The notes beneath the pieces were generated by a model, which was given only the letters and a program-made list of their open reading frames with translations, did no database searches and was not told where the DNA came from. The position numbers and the translations under genes were made by a program. Below are positions 44,698 to 53,132 of a stretch of DNA of 64,000 nucleotides, piece after piece (position 1 is the stretch's first letter; every line of letters starts with the position of its first letter). Origin of the DNA: Roseiarcus sp963813555 (GTDB taxonomy: Bacteria > Pseudomonadota > Alphaproteobacteria > Rhizobiales > Beijerinckiaceae); the NCBI GenBank assembly GCA_963813555.1, contig CAWEZX010000005.1:186001-250000 (forward strand), written 5' to 3'.

Positions 44698-46718
44698 CCC
44701 GACTTCACCAACTGGCGGGGGTGGGCGAGGCGAAGGCATTGGAATCGCAGGGGGGCGAGTCCAAAGGTCGGCACTACGGGAGGTGAGCGATCAAGCCGCT
44801 TGGCGGGGGATCGGAGCGGTGATCTTCGGCCTCGGCTGGGCGGGGAGGTCGAGCTTCAGGCGCTGCAGCAAAAGCCACTGATCGTTTTCCGGCTCGGTAT
44901 GGCGCGATAGGACGACGGTGCGGCCGTCTGTCGTGGGCAACTCGACGTCGATCATTTGGATGGCGGCAAGCTTTTCGAGCACAGCCCTCGGCGTCAGCCC
45001 CGGCGCCAGCGCCTTCAGCCGCTGCTTCAGCGTCACCATCAGGCAATAGGCCAGGAAGGCCACGAAGATATGAGCTTCGATGCGGGCGTCTGACTGGTGA
45101 TAGATGGGACGAATCGATAGATCGTTCTTCAGTTCCTTGAACGCTTGCTCGATCTCGGCCAATTGCAGATACAGCCGCCAGAGATGGCCGGGGTCGTCGC
45201 TCCTGATGTTGGAGCGAAGCAGATAGCCGCCCTCGCGGCGGCGCGCGAGGCGGAGCTTCTTGCGGTCCAGCGTGAAATGGAACGTTTGCGGCGTCACCGG
45301 CTGATCTTTCGTCGGCGGATGGATCACCAACAACCCGTAGGCCTTGCCGGCTTCCTTCTTGGCCGCGCCGAGCTTGAGCAGCAGCTCGTCGCGCGTCAGG
45401 TCCTGTCGTTGCAGTTCGCGCAACCGCTTGATCAGCTTCCTCAACCGACGCCGCCGCATCCCCTGCTCCTTGTCGCGCCGGCTTTGGCTTCGGGCCAGGA
45501 CGTAAGTTTCCTCATCCTGTTCGATCAGCTTGACCCGCACGCTCTCGCGCACGTCTTCCCACGGCTTGGCCGCGAGCGCCTGTTCCAGCTTCGTCAGCCG
45601 GCCGCGGGGCGTGCCCACCAGATAGCGGATCGGCGTCGGCGAGCCGCGCATCTCCGCCAGGACTTCCTCGGTCGGGATGCCGCGATCCATCACCCAGGTG
45701 CGCTTGGCGCTGCCGTATTGCGTCTCGATCTTGGTCAGAAACGCCCGCAACGTCGTCTTGTCCGAGGTGTTGCCGTCCATGACTTCGTAGGCCAGGGGAA
45801 GGCCGTCCGGCGTGACGATCAGCGCAATCACGACCTGCACGCAATCGGAGCGCTTGTCCCGGCTGTAGCCGAACTTCCGCTTGCCGCTCTCCGGCGGATC
45901 GCATTCGAAATACGTGCTGGTCAGATCATACAGCAGCACTTCAAAGTCAGCCTGAAACAGGTCCTTCCAGCGCTCGCGCAGAAACGTGAACAGCGCCGGC
46001 TTGTGCGCGACAAGCAGGTCCAGGCAGCGATAGAGATTGTTGGGTTGCGCGAGCCCGACGTCCTCGCCGAGCAGGTCGCCTATCGCACTGTGCTCGAACC
46101 AGTGCCGGTGAAGCCGCCACTCGCTGCCCGGAGAGATCAGCCGATAGGCGACCAAGGTCTTCAGGACGTTCAGCCAGTCCGTTCCCTCGCGCGAGAGCGG
46201 CAGCGCCGGGCGCCAGAAATCGTCCATTCGCAGCTGATCCCACATCACCATCGCCAGCCAGCAGGCGCCCCACTGACGCGGTCGGCGCAACCGCATCGCG
46301 CTCAGCCAAATCGAAACCACGTCGCAATCGAGAACCGGGGCAGGACGATCTTCGGGAAACAACGCGATCTGCTTCGATCGCCCCCCTTCGTCGAAGACTT
46401 CGACAGCCCGAACTCCACGCCGCCCGCTGGCTGTCGTTGATCTCCCCGAGATAGAGCACCTGTCGCTGAACCACGCGACCGCTCCGGACGCGCCGGTTCT
46501 CAACGACCGACCAGGTCCGATGCTCCTTGCCGTCCTTGCGGCGAATCTTGTGGCGCAAAAACATGTCCAAGACTCGCGCCGCGCCCCTCGCCGCGCAAGG
46601 GACTTGGTCGGCACTACAGCCATTTCCGGCCCGACTGACCCAACAACTCCAATGGCTTGCAGTCACAAAACTCCGCGAAAAATCGCAAAAATCAGCGCCA
46701 GTTGGTGAAGTCGGGTTA
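44695..46718 (-). mobile_element. IS1634/IS4-type insertion sequence
   Basis: Perfect 23-bp terminal inverted repeats begin TAACCCGACTTCACCAACTG at 44695 and are mirrored ending at 46718. The 2024-bp element carries one transposase on the minus strand. No clear target duplication flanks it (GCCGT on the left, GGCAC on the right), so there may have been rearrangement after insertion. It separates the REC-TIR cassette from the rest of the island. Confidence 0.85.
44791..46564 (-). pseudogene. IS1634-family transposase, frameshifted near N-terminus
   Basis: The natural start is ATG 46564 (MFLRHKIRRKDGKEHRTWS). This frame gives VVENRRVRSGRVVQRQVLYL and SQRAAW, then homology shifts by +1 near 46405-46412 into AVEVFDEGGRSKQIALFPED. 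The rest is the DDE transposase with LLYDLTSTYFECDPP, YSRDKRSDCVQVVIALIVTP, WVMDRGIPTEEVLAEM and a C-terminal FKELKNDLSIRPIYH. The long reading up to 46623 begins in a false frame. One base change would restore the gene; as given it is inactive. Confidence 0.85.
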
Positions 46719-46776
46719 GGCACTACGGAATCGCAAAGCCATAAAGTAAACTGGCGAAACACAGGAGGAAATGACA

Positions 46777-46980
46777 ATGGGCGACACCAGCAAGATCGTC
46801 CGCTCGCCCTGGAGCACGGGCCGAGGCGCGCAGCGTTCCGATCAGGGCCACGTCGCGCCGCATGTCGGCAAAGGCGGGCTGACGAATCCAAAGCTCATGC
46901 GCGGCGATCAGAATGCGCCAGTCCAGGGCGACGTGCGCGGCGTGATCGATGAGGAAAAATATCTCGGGCCGAAGCGATGA
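46777..46980 (+). CDS. Small conserved island protein
   Basis: A 67-residue protein (GDTSKIVRSPWSTGRGAQRS, GGLTNPKLMRGDQNAPVQGD) of unknown function, Gly/Asp-rich without membrane helices. AGGAGG with an 8-base spacing points to ATG 46777 rather than 46771. It starts 59 bases after the IS and its stop overlaps the next gene (ATGA). Confidence 0.55.
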   Translation: MGDTSKIVRSPWSTGRGAQRSDQGHVAPHVGKGGLTNPKLMRGDQNAPVQGDVRGVIDEEKYLGPKR

Positions 46981-47201
46981 CGCCCGCGCCCGTCATCATC
47001 CTTTTGCCGTTTGAGGCGGGCTCGCCCGAGCCGTTGCGGAAGGCTAAGCCGCGCTATCCGACGAAACGCGGCGTTGAGCGCTGGCCGCCTCATCAAGGGA
47101 TTCCCATGCGCTACGTCCCGCCCGCCGATCTGATCGCGGACATTAGGCGGCAAAGTCGCGCGCTCATCGACATGACGCGCGCTCAACGCCGCGCGAGCTA
47201 A
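46977..47201 (+). CDS. Small island protein of unknown function
   Basis: A 74-residue basic protein (MTPAPVIILLPFEAGSPEPL, YVPPADLIADIRRQSRALID). It overlaps the previous stop by four bases and ends 2 bases before the following gene. No family recognised. Confidence 0.5.
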   Translation: MTPAPVIILLPFEAGSPEPLRKAKPRYPTKRGVERWPPHQGIPMRYVPPADLIADIRRQSRALIDMTRAQRRAS

Positions 47202-47203
47202 AT

Positions 47204-47515
47204 ATGGACTGCGAGCGCGCCGCCTATGTCCTGGCCGTGATCGCGAGCCGAGCGGGCGACGTGCTCGACGCCGTGACGCTCGCCGAGATCGAGGCGGCGC
47301 TCTGGGATAAGCCCGCCGCGCCTATCATGCTGCCGGCAGAGATCGCCGCGCGCATCGAGGCCGTGCTCGGCGCCATCGAAGAGCAACTCGCCGCGATGAG
47401 GGCGAGGCTGGCCGCGATGGAAGAGGCCGCGCTTGAGCGCAGGGCCGAGGACGAGCGGCGCACGATCGAAGACGCCTTTGTCAATTCGGCCTCTGTTGAA
47501 ACGAGATGGCAATGA
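47204..47515 (+). CDS. Small coiled-coil island protein
   Basis: A 103-residue protein with an N-terminal helical part (ERAAYVLAVIASRAGDVLDA) and a long charged C-terminal helix (EEQLAAMRARLAAMEEAALE) likely to form a coiled coil. No known family. It is the third in a tight run of small genes following the IS. Confidence 0.5.
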   Translation: MDCERAAYVLAVIASRAGDVLDAVTLAEIEAALWDKPAAPIMLPAEIAARIEAVLGAIEEQLAAMRARLAAMEEAALERRAEDERRTIEDAFVNSASVETRWQ

Positions 47516-47575
47516 CGCCGCCGTAGCTCGCGGCTCTGTTGCGCCCGGCCATCCGGCGGACGAAAGCTTGCGCCT

Positions 47576-48064
47576 ATGAGCGAGAGCGAGCCGCCAAATA
47601 ACGGGCGAGATACGGGCGGACGTTTCACGCCCGGCAACAAGGCGTCGCGCGGCAAGCCGCCCGGCGCTCGTCATCGGGCCAGCGTCCTGGCCGAGAAGAT
47701 TTTCGCCGATGACATCAAGAGCATTTGCGAAGTGGTGACGCGCGAGGCGAAGGCGGGCGCGAATTGGGCGTGCAAGCTCGTCGTCGAGCGCATCTTGCCG
47801 CCCGCGAAAGATCGCCCGACGCCGTTTCCTTTGCCGGCGATCAATTCGCCGGCTGATCTGCCGCCGCTTGCGCTGCGCTTGCTTGAGGCCGTGGCGGACG
47901 GCGCTTTGACGCCCGCCGAGGGCGACGCGCTCATTGGCATGGTCGATAAGTTGAGGGCCGCCTATAAATCGGCTGACATGGCGCAAGAGATCGCCGAGCT
48001 ACGGGCCGAGATTGAAGGGCTGCGCGCCCATGTCGAGCGGGACGCAGGGCGAGGGACACAATGA
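47576..48064 (+). CDS. DUF5681-like protein (small-terminase-like)
   Basis: The 162-residue protein begins with a GGRFTPGNKASRGKPPGARH motif typical of DUF5681 proteins of phage and transposon-like elements, followed by helical DDIKSICEVVTREAKAGANW and a C-terminal coiled coil. Related proteins are often annotated near terminase genes and may bind DNA. Here no large terminase is present. The stop overlaps the following gene start. Confidence 0.6.
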   Translation: MSESEPPNNGRDTGGRFTPGNKASRGKPPGARHRASVLAEKIFADDIKSICEVVTREAKAGANWACKLVVERILPPAKDRPTPFPLPAINSPADLPPLALRLLEAVADGALTPAEGDALIGMVDKLRAAYKSADMAQEIAELRAEIEGLRAHVERDAGRGTQ

Positions 48065-48405
48065 GACACGCCGCAGGATTAAGGGCCTCGCTCGTCGCGC
48101 TGCGGAAAGCCGTTGAGACAGCCGCGCCTTCGCCCAAGCTCTATTTCATGGCGAATTGTCCTTCGGGCATGGGCGACGACGAAGGACTGATCGTCGGCGG
48201 CGACGCGCAACGCGACGGCGAGCCTCACCAGCGAGCGCCCGACGAGACAGTCGCAGCCTTCGCCGATCGGCTGCTTGAGATCGCAGCGACGCTCGGCGCG
48301 CCGACTGTCTTCATTGGCGTCGGGCCGTCACGGCGAAAAGAGATCGCGGCCATGAGCGGCGACGGACTCGCCGTCGAGATCGGCGGCGATCAGCCCTCGC
48401 GGTAA
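48061..48405 (+). CDS. Island protein of unknown function
   Basis: A 114-residue protein (GLRASLVALRKAVETAAPSP, KLYFMANCPSGMGDDEGLIV, TVFIGVGPSRRKEIAAMSGD). It has no named motif. It overlaps the DUF5681-like gene by four bases and precedes the last island gene by 4 bases. Confidence 0.5.
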   Translation: MRHAAGLRASLVALRKAVETAAPSPKLYFMANCPSGMGDDEGLIVGGDAQRDGEPHQRAPDETVAAFADRLLEIAATLGAPTVFIGVGPSRRKEIAAMSGDGLAVEIGGDQPSR

Positions 48406-48409
48406 CGCC

Positions 48410-49105
48410 ATGGGCCGCCCGCGCAGGCCGTGTCCGCCGACGCCCGACGCGCTCGCCGCCGCGCTCATGATCGACGACGCAGGGCGCCTGATTTGGCGCG
48501 AAAGGCCGAGAGACAATCGTCGGCATTGCGGAAGGCTGGCGGGCGGCGTGCGGCGCGGACGCCTTATCGTCAGCATGCGGGACGCTGACGGCGTCATGAG
48601 GACGATAGCCGCCGACAGAGCCGCATTCGCCCTGGCGCACGGGCGTTATCCGCAAGGCCGCGTCGCCTTTGTCGACTGCGACAGTGCAAATCTAAATCCG
48701 AGCAATCTGATCGACGCGGCGCGAAGGGCGCGCTCGCCAGGAAGGCGAGGCGGCCTGCGGGCCGAGGCGGCGCGGGACATGGCGGCCTTGGCGGCGCTCG
48801 ACGACAGGCCGCTGACGGTGAGCGAGCTTGCGGGCCAGACGGGCGCCGAGCCTTCCAACGCCCGGCGACGGCTCGCCAAGCTCATGGCGAAAGGCCTCGT
48901 TGCGGCGCCGCCCAAGTGCGCGCCGTCAAGGGGCTGGGCGCTGACGATGGCCGGCAGGAAAGCGGCGAGGGACGCCGATCTCGCCGGGCCTTCGCCGCCG
49001 TTGCGCAACGGCGCAGCCGTGCCCTGGCTCAAGCCGATCGGCGTATGCGTCGGCGTCTATTCCCGCCGCATCACTGACGAGGGCGCCTCGCCGCGTTTCG
49101 GGTGA
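48410..49105 (+). CDS. Degenerate HNH-like protein with winged helix
   Basis: The 231-residue protein has an N-terminal segment laid out like phage HNH_3 nucleases (LIWRERPRDNRRHCGRLAGG, HGRYPQGRVAFVDCDSANLN, PSNLIDAARRAR), but the central His of the usual V-D-H-x-(N/D) motif reads V-D-C, so nuclease activity is doubtful. Residues about 125-190 look like a winged helix (PLTVSELAGQTGAEPSNARR, LAKLMAKGLVAAPP). It is the last gene before attR. The product may be a DNA-binding regulator. Confidence 0.5.
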   Translation: MGRPRRPCPPTPDALAAALMIDDAGRLIWRERPRDNRRHCGRLAGGVRRGRLIVSMRDADGVMRTIAADRAAFALAHGRYPQGRVAFVDCDSANLNPSNLIDAARRARSPGRRGGLRAEAARDMAALAALDDRPLTVSELAGQTGAEPSNARRRLAKLMAKGLVAAPPKCAPSRGWALTMAGRKAARDADLAGPSPPLRNGAAVPWLKPIGVCVGVYSRRITDEGASPRFG

Positions 49106-49187
49106 CGCCGAGGGCCGCCGGGGAAGGTGCTGGGGACAAACGGCCAACACGGCGGAAAGCCCAAGCATATCAAGGATGTACCGAGGA

Positions 49188-49201
49188 CACTCCTTCCGCC
49201 A
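49188..49201 (+). repeat. attR: copy of the tRNA-Ser 3' end
   Basis: CACTCCTTCCGCCA, identical to 32580-32593, marks the distal border. Base composition turns sharply AT-rich immediately afterwards (TTATTGATGTATATTATTTA). Confidence 0.85.
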
Positions 49202-49570
49202 ATTATTGATGTATATTATTTATTTCGTTTGTCATTTTATCAGGACTCTGTTCCCGCAACCGGGCTTGCTAATGGCCACGTAGAATCGCGAATGGAAGGC
49301 GAGTTCCGAGACCCCTTTGCGCAGCAATCCAAGCACGGTTTCTTCGTTGGTCATGTTTGTCGCGAGCAGTCCTGAGATCGCTTTTGACGGCCATGTTCGG
49401 ATGGTGGTGAATGTTCAACTGGGACATGAGGTTGAACATCCGCCGGCGCCCAAAATTGTTTTGCCATGACCACCTTCATCGACCGGGCGGCGGAGCGGCG
49501 CCGCTATTGCTTGGATCCCTCTAACCGAAATCAACTCCAGACGGCGGTGGAGGCTTCGAGGTGGCAGGTG
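49202..49570. other. Intergenic segment between attR and IS1182
   Basis: Starts with an AT-rich patch of about 45 bases. An open stretch from ATG 49466 (MTTFIDRAAERRRYCLDPSN) runs into the IS terminus and looks like the start of an interrupted gene, but I cannot identify it. Nothing else is recognisable. Confidence 0.35.
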
Positions 49571-51211
49571 CTAGCAGCCTGTCGGACTTAAATGAACGAC
49601 GTGGGTTCTGGAAGGACCTGCGGTGTTTGGCGAGGTACAATGACGGCGTTGATTCTCCTTGCGCCACGAACCGGGTCAGATGGACAATTTTCGTACGATC
49701 GACCGAGAGACGGGATATCTGCTTCCGCCTTCGGTTGACGAGTGGCTGCCGGAGAAACATCTGGCTCGGTTCATTGTCGAAGTGGTCGACGGGCTGGATC
49801 TCGGCAGGATGAGCCGGGACTATCGGGGCTCGGGTTCGGCTTCGTATCATCCCAGGATGGTGTTGGGGCTTCTGGTTTACGGCTATGCGACGGGGGTGTT
49901 CTCCAGCCGCAAGCTGGAGCGGGCGACCTACAACTCGGTGGCGTTTCGTTTCATCGCCGCGAACGATCATCCCGACCACGACACGATCGCGACGTTTCGG
50001 CGGCGCTTCTTGAAAGAGATCGAGAAGCTGTTCGTGGACGTTCTTCAACTCGCCCGCGAGATGGGGGTGCTGGAGATGGGGACGATCGGCCTGGACGGGA
50101 CGAAGATCCATGCCAACGCAAGCCGGCACAGCGCGCTTTCCCATGAACACGCAGGCAAGATCGAGGCGCAATTGAAGGCCGAGGTCGCCGATCTGATGAC
50201 CAAAGCCGAAGCGGCTGACGCGGCCGACGTTCCCGACGGCATGTCGATACCGGACGAACTGGCGCGGCGCGAGGAGCGTCTTCGTAAGATCGCCGAAGCG
50301 CGGGCGAAGATCGAGGCTCGGGCCAAGGAGCGTCATGCGCGCGAGATGGCGGAGCACGAGGCCAAAATGGCGGCGCGCGAGGCCAAGGCCGCGGCGACGG
50401 GAAAGAAGCCGGGCGGCAAGCCGCCGCAACCTGCGGCCGAAGGACCGCGACCGAGCGATCAGGTCAATCTGACCGATGAGGACTCCCGCATCATGCCGGC
50501 GGCCGGCGGCGGTTTCGAACAAAGCTACAACGCGCAGGCGGCGGTGGCGACGGGCAGCCTGCTGGTGGTGGCGATCGACGTGGTCCAGACGCCCAACGAC
50601 AAGGGCCAAGTCGAGCCCATACTGGAGAAGATCGGCGCGTTGCCCGAGAATTTGGGGAAGGTCGAACATCTGCTGGCGGACGCCGGCTATTTCAGCGCGG
50701 GCAATGTGGACGCCTGTGCAAGGGCGGGCGTCGAGCCGGTGATTGCGATGGGCCGCCAGCCGCATCATCCGCCGCTGAGCGTGCGCTTCGCGCCGACGCC
50801 GGCAGCCCCGGAACAACCGACGCCGGTCCAGGCGATGGCCCATAAACTGAAGACGCCGGAAGGCCGCGCGCTCTACGCCTTGCGCAAACAGACGCCGGAA
50901 CCCGTGTTCGGCATCATCAAATCCGTGCTCGGATTCCGTCAATTTTCCCTGCGTGGGCTCGAAAAAGTGCGCGGCGAGTGGACTCTCGTGACCATGGCTT
51001 GGAATCTGAAGCGAATGTTCTCGCTCAGCCCCGCCTGAGAGGGGCCGAACGCCTACGAGGCGCGCCGACCAGCCCTAGGCCGAGGCTTGTCAAGGCTCCC
51101 CAAGGCTCAGTCGAAGCCACCGAAAAGCTCGATCGGACTACCACCCACATCCAAACCGCGACAATCCACGCGATCGTCAGCCAAAATGAGCGCAGTCCGA
51201 CAGGCTGCTAG
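49571..51211 (+). mobile_element. IS1182-family insertion sequence
   Basis: Inverted repeats CAGCCTGTCGGACT (from 49575) and AGTCCGACAGGCTG (to about 51207) are flanked on both sides by CTAG, which fits the palindromic four-base target duplication of IS1182 elements. One transposase gene fills the interior. Confidence 0.85.
49680..51038 (+). CDS. IS1182-family transposase
   Basis: The protein of about 452 residues reads MDNFRTIDRETGYLLPPSVD, SRDYRGSGSASYHPRMVLGL, NDHPDHDTIATFRRRFL and GTIGLDGTKIHANASRHSAL, all IS1182-type. The DDE positions include the Asp of GLDGTK and of HLLADAGYFSAGNV, with the Glu in PEPVFGIIKSVLGFRQFSLR. The frame is intact, so the copy may be active. A long charged linker (residues 150-250) is normal for the family. 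The start could also be 49659. Confidence 0.9.
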   Translation: MDNFRTIDRETGYLLPPSVDEWLPEKHLARFIVEVVDGLDLGRMSRDYRGSGSASYHPRMVLGLLVYGYATGVFSSRKLERATYNSVAFRFIAANDHPDHDTIATFRRRFLKEIEKLFVDVLQLAREMGVLEMGTIGLDGTKIHANASRHSALSHEHAGKIEAQLKAEVADLMTKAEAADAADVPDGMSIPDELARREERLRKIAEARAKIEARAKERHAREMAEHEAKMAAREAKAAATGKKPGGKPPQPAAEGPRPSDQVNLTDEDSRIMPAAGGGFEQSYNAQAAVATGSLLVVAIDVVQTPNDKGQVEPILEKIGALPENLGKVEHLLADAGYFSAGNVDACARAGVEPVIAMGRQPHHPPLSVRFAPTPAAPEQPTPVQAMAHKLKTPEGRALYALRKQTPEPVFGIIKSVLGFRQFSLRGLEKVRGEWTLVTMAWNLKRMFSLSPA

Positions 51212-51486
51212 GCAAAGCGGCTTAAGAGCGAGCCTGCCAGGCGCCAATGACGCCCTCAGCAGTTCGAATGGTGGCGCCGAATCTGCGCCCCGATAGGTCG
51301 CGTGTTCACGCCGGAGGCGCCCCGCTATTGATCTGGCCCGGCGATGGGAAGATCGATCAAGACCGCGTTCGCGAAGATCTCGGGAACGAAACGGGGGTGC
51401 TTGTAGGGGGGTGAGGGGTGATGCGGCGCTCGATATCACCCAATTCATCCCGCCGAGTTAACGTGACGTCGCCTTCAAAAATCTCG
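51212..51486. other. Intergenic segment between IS1182 and pcp
   Basis: About 275 bases with no gene found. Short frames here have no homology that I recognise, and no clear terminator hairpin for the convergent pcp operon is seen. Confidence 0.35.
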
Positions 51487-52152
51487 TCAATAGTTAAATG
51501 CCGGTTCGAAACGGTCACGGCCCACAGCTATAGCCGTGCGGATAGCCTTCTTCACTGCGTTGGTCATGAGCTCAACGCTCATCGAAGGCATCTCCACGAG
51601 GGGGTAGACCTGCTTGGCGACAAACGACGGATGCGCGGGCAGATGAATGAAGCCGGCGCGGGTCGTCATCTTCTTCTCGTCGACGAGATGCAGCACCGTA
51701 TACATCATCTGGTTGCATAGATAGGTGGACGGCGAGTTCGAGACCTTGGCGGGGATGCCGGCGGCCCGAAGCTCCGACGCGATCGCCTTCACGGGCAGCG
51801 TCGCGAATCGGCCCGCAGGCGCCCCGTCGAATACAGATTCCCCGCCGTGCTGGACGCCGACGTTGTCCGGAATGAGAAAGTCCATCACGTTCGCGGCGAT
51901 CCGTTCAACCGCGACGACAGCAAGTCCGGGGGCGACGCCAAGGCTGATCCAGACGTCGGGCTGCAACTCGTCGAGCTTGGCACCAGTAAGCTCGGCAAGC
52001 TTGGCGGAATCGACCGGCATTTGAACCGTGGTGAGTTCGCCCTCAATGTCATTCGAGCGCCGAAGTTGGGCCAGGACCTCGAGCGTGGGATTCTCCGAAC
52101 CGTGCGCGAACGGCTCGAAACCGGTGACGACAATCTTGGGCGTAGGGTTCAT
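51487..52152 (-). CDS. pcp: Pyroglutamyl-peptidase I (pyrrolidone-carboxylate peptidase)
   Basis: About 221 residues of a C15-family cysteine peptidase: KIVVTGFEPFAHGSENPTLE, the Glu-containing GVAPGLAVVAVERIAANVMD, nucleophile Cys in SPSTYLCNQMMY and His in AGFIHLPAHPSF. It removes N-terminal pyroglutamate from peptides in the cytoplasm. ATG 52152 follows GAGGA with good spacing; a GTG at 52164 overlapping the upstream stop is also possible. It is the last gene of a peptide-importer operon, which suggests that imported peptides carry pyroglutamate. Confidence 0.92.
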   Translation of the reverse strand: MNPTPKIVVTGFEPFAHGSENPTLEVLAQLRRSNDIEGELTTVQMPVDSAKLAELTGAKLDELQPDVWISLGVAPGLAVVAVERIAANVMDFLIPDNVGVQHGGESVFDGAPAGRFATLPVKAIASELRAAGIPAKVSNSPSTYLCNQMMYTVLHLVDEKKMTTRAGFIHLPAHPSFVAKQVYPLVEMPSMSVELMTNAVKKAIRTAIAVGRDRFEPAFNY

Positions 52153-52160
52153 GGCGTTCC

Positions 52161-53132
52161 TCACGAGGTTCTAGGACTGTTCAAGTAGCAGGCCGCGCTA
52201 TGGTCAGGCCCAACATCGACGAGGGCGGGCACGGCCTTGTCGCAAGGCTCAAAACGTCGGGGGCAGCGGGGTTCGAAGGCGCAGGAATTAGGTTTCGCCA
52301 TTCCCACCGTATCGCCCTCGATCTGGCCCAGATCGGCGACCCGCATGCGTCGAGGATCGGCGATCGGAATCGCGCTGAGGAGGGCGGCCGTATACGGGTG
52401 TTTCGGTTCGCGGCACACCACTTCAGTCGGTCCAATCTCGACGATTTGGCCCATGTACATCACCGCCACGCGATCGCAGATCCGTTTAACGACGCCGAGG
52501 TCGTGGGAGATGAAGATATAGGAAAGGCCGAACATCGCCTGCAGGTCGAGGATGAGTCGTAGGATCTGCGCCCGTATCGAGACGTCCAAGGCCGACACGG
52601 CCTCGTCGAAGACGATGATCTCCGGTTTGAGGATCAGAGCGCGAGCGATAGCGATTCGCTGGCACTGACCGCCGGAAAACTCATGCGGATAGCGGTCCTC
52701 GTGTTCTGGCCGCAGCCCGACCACGCCAAGCAGGCGCTGCGCCTCGGCGCGGCGGCTCGCGACGGACCCAAGGCCTTGCAACCTCATGGGCTCGGCGATG
52801 TTGACCCCGACCGTCATGCGCGGGTTCAGGGACGACAAGGCGTCCTGAAAGACAATCTGGATTCGGCGTCGCGTCTCGCGTTTGGCCCGGCCGGACGAAT
52901 TCGTGAAATCGACGCCGTCGATACTGACCTTTCCCGCATCGGGATCGACCAGCGACAGCACCAGCCGGGAAAGCGTGGACTTGCCGCATCCGCTTTCACC
53001 GACGAGGCCGAGGGTTTCACCCCGTCGCAGGGCAAAGCTCACGCCCGCTACCGCCTTCACGCCGGTGCCGTTTGCGCCCCTCGTCCGAAAGGCCTTCTCT
53101 AGGCCTTCCACCTGAAGGAGGAGGTCAGACAC
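52161..53132 (-). CDS. Oligopeptide ABC transporter ATP-binding protein (OppF/DppF type)
   Basis: About 323 residues from GTG 53132, which overlaps the oppD-like stop by 8 bases. The longer reading to 53471 runs through oppD in the wrong frame and is discarded. Motifs: Walker A GESGCGKSTLSR, QIVFQDALSSLNPRMTVG, signature FSGGQCQRIAIARAL, Walker B IIVFDEAVSALD (Glu-Ala instead of the common Glu-Pro), H-loop FISHDLGVV, and the C-terminal FEPRCPRRFEPCD cysteine region of OppF. Confidence 0.9.
   Translation of the reverse strand: MSDLLLQVEGLEKAFRTRGANGTGVKAVAGVSFALRRGETLGLVGESGCGKSTLSRLVLSLVDPDAGKVSIDGVDFTNSSGRAKRETRRRIQIVFQDALSSLNPRMTVGVNIAEPMRLQGLGSVASRRAEAQRLLGVVGLRPEHEDRYPHEFSGGQCQRIAIARALILKPEIIVFDEAVSALDVSIRAQILRLILDLQAMFGLSYIFISHDLGVVKRICDRVAVMYMGQIVEIGPTEVVCREPKHPYTAALLSAIPIADPRRMRVADLGQIEGDTVGMAKPNSCAFEPRCPRRFEPCDKAVPALVDVGPDHSAACYLNSPRTS

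Larger units (their letters stand above)
32580..49201. mobile_element. tRNA-Ser-integrated element (phage-satellite-like island), about 16.6 kb
   Basis: The element is bounded by the direct repeat CACTCCTTCCGCCA at the tRNA-Ser 3' end (32580-32593) and at 49188-49201. An integrase gene is directly inside the tRNA end. Contents: integrase, excisionase-like HTH, small conserved proteins, ProQ-like protein, zinc-finger/Toprim/helicase replication protein, nuclease and MT-A70 methylase, a REC-TIR signalling cassette, an IS, and a DUF5681-like small-terminase-type protein. No capsid, tail, large terminase or conjugation genes are seen, so a satellite or replicating integrative element fits better than a prophage. 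Confidence 0.88.

Noticed and set aside
45145..46440. 431-codon plus-strand ORF opposite the IS transposase
   Set aside because: It is the antisense of a conserved transposase, with shadow-like composition.
46565..46623. Longer start of the IS1634-type transposase
   Set aside because: This frame has no transposase similarity before the frameshift; the true N-terminus is in the neighbouring frame from 46564.
32580..49201. Complete prophage
   Set aside because: No capsid, portal, large terminase, tail or lysis genes could be recognised between the att repeats.
49521..50942. 473-codon minus-strand ORF across the IS1182 element
   Set aside because: It is antisense to an intact transposase and crosses the IS terminus; not a real gene.
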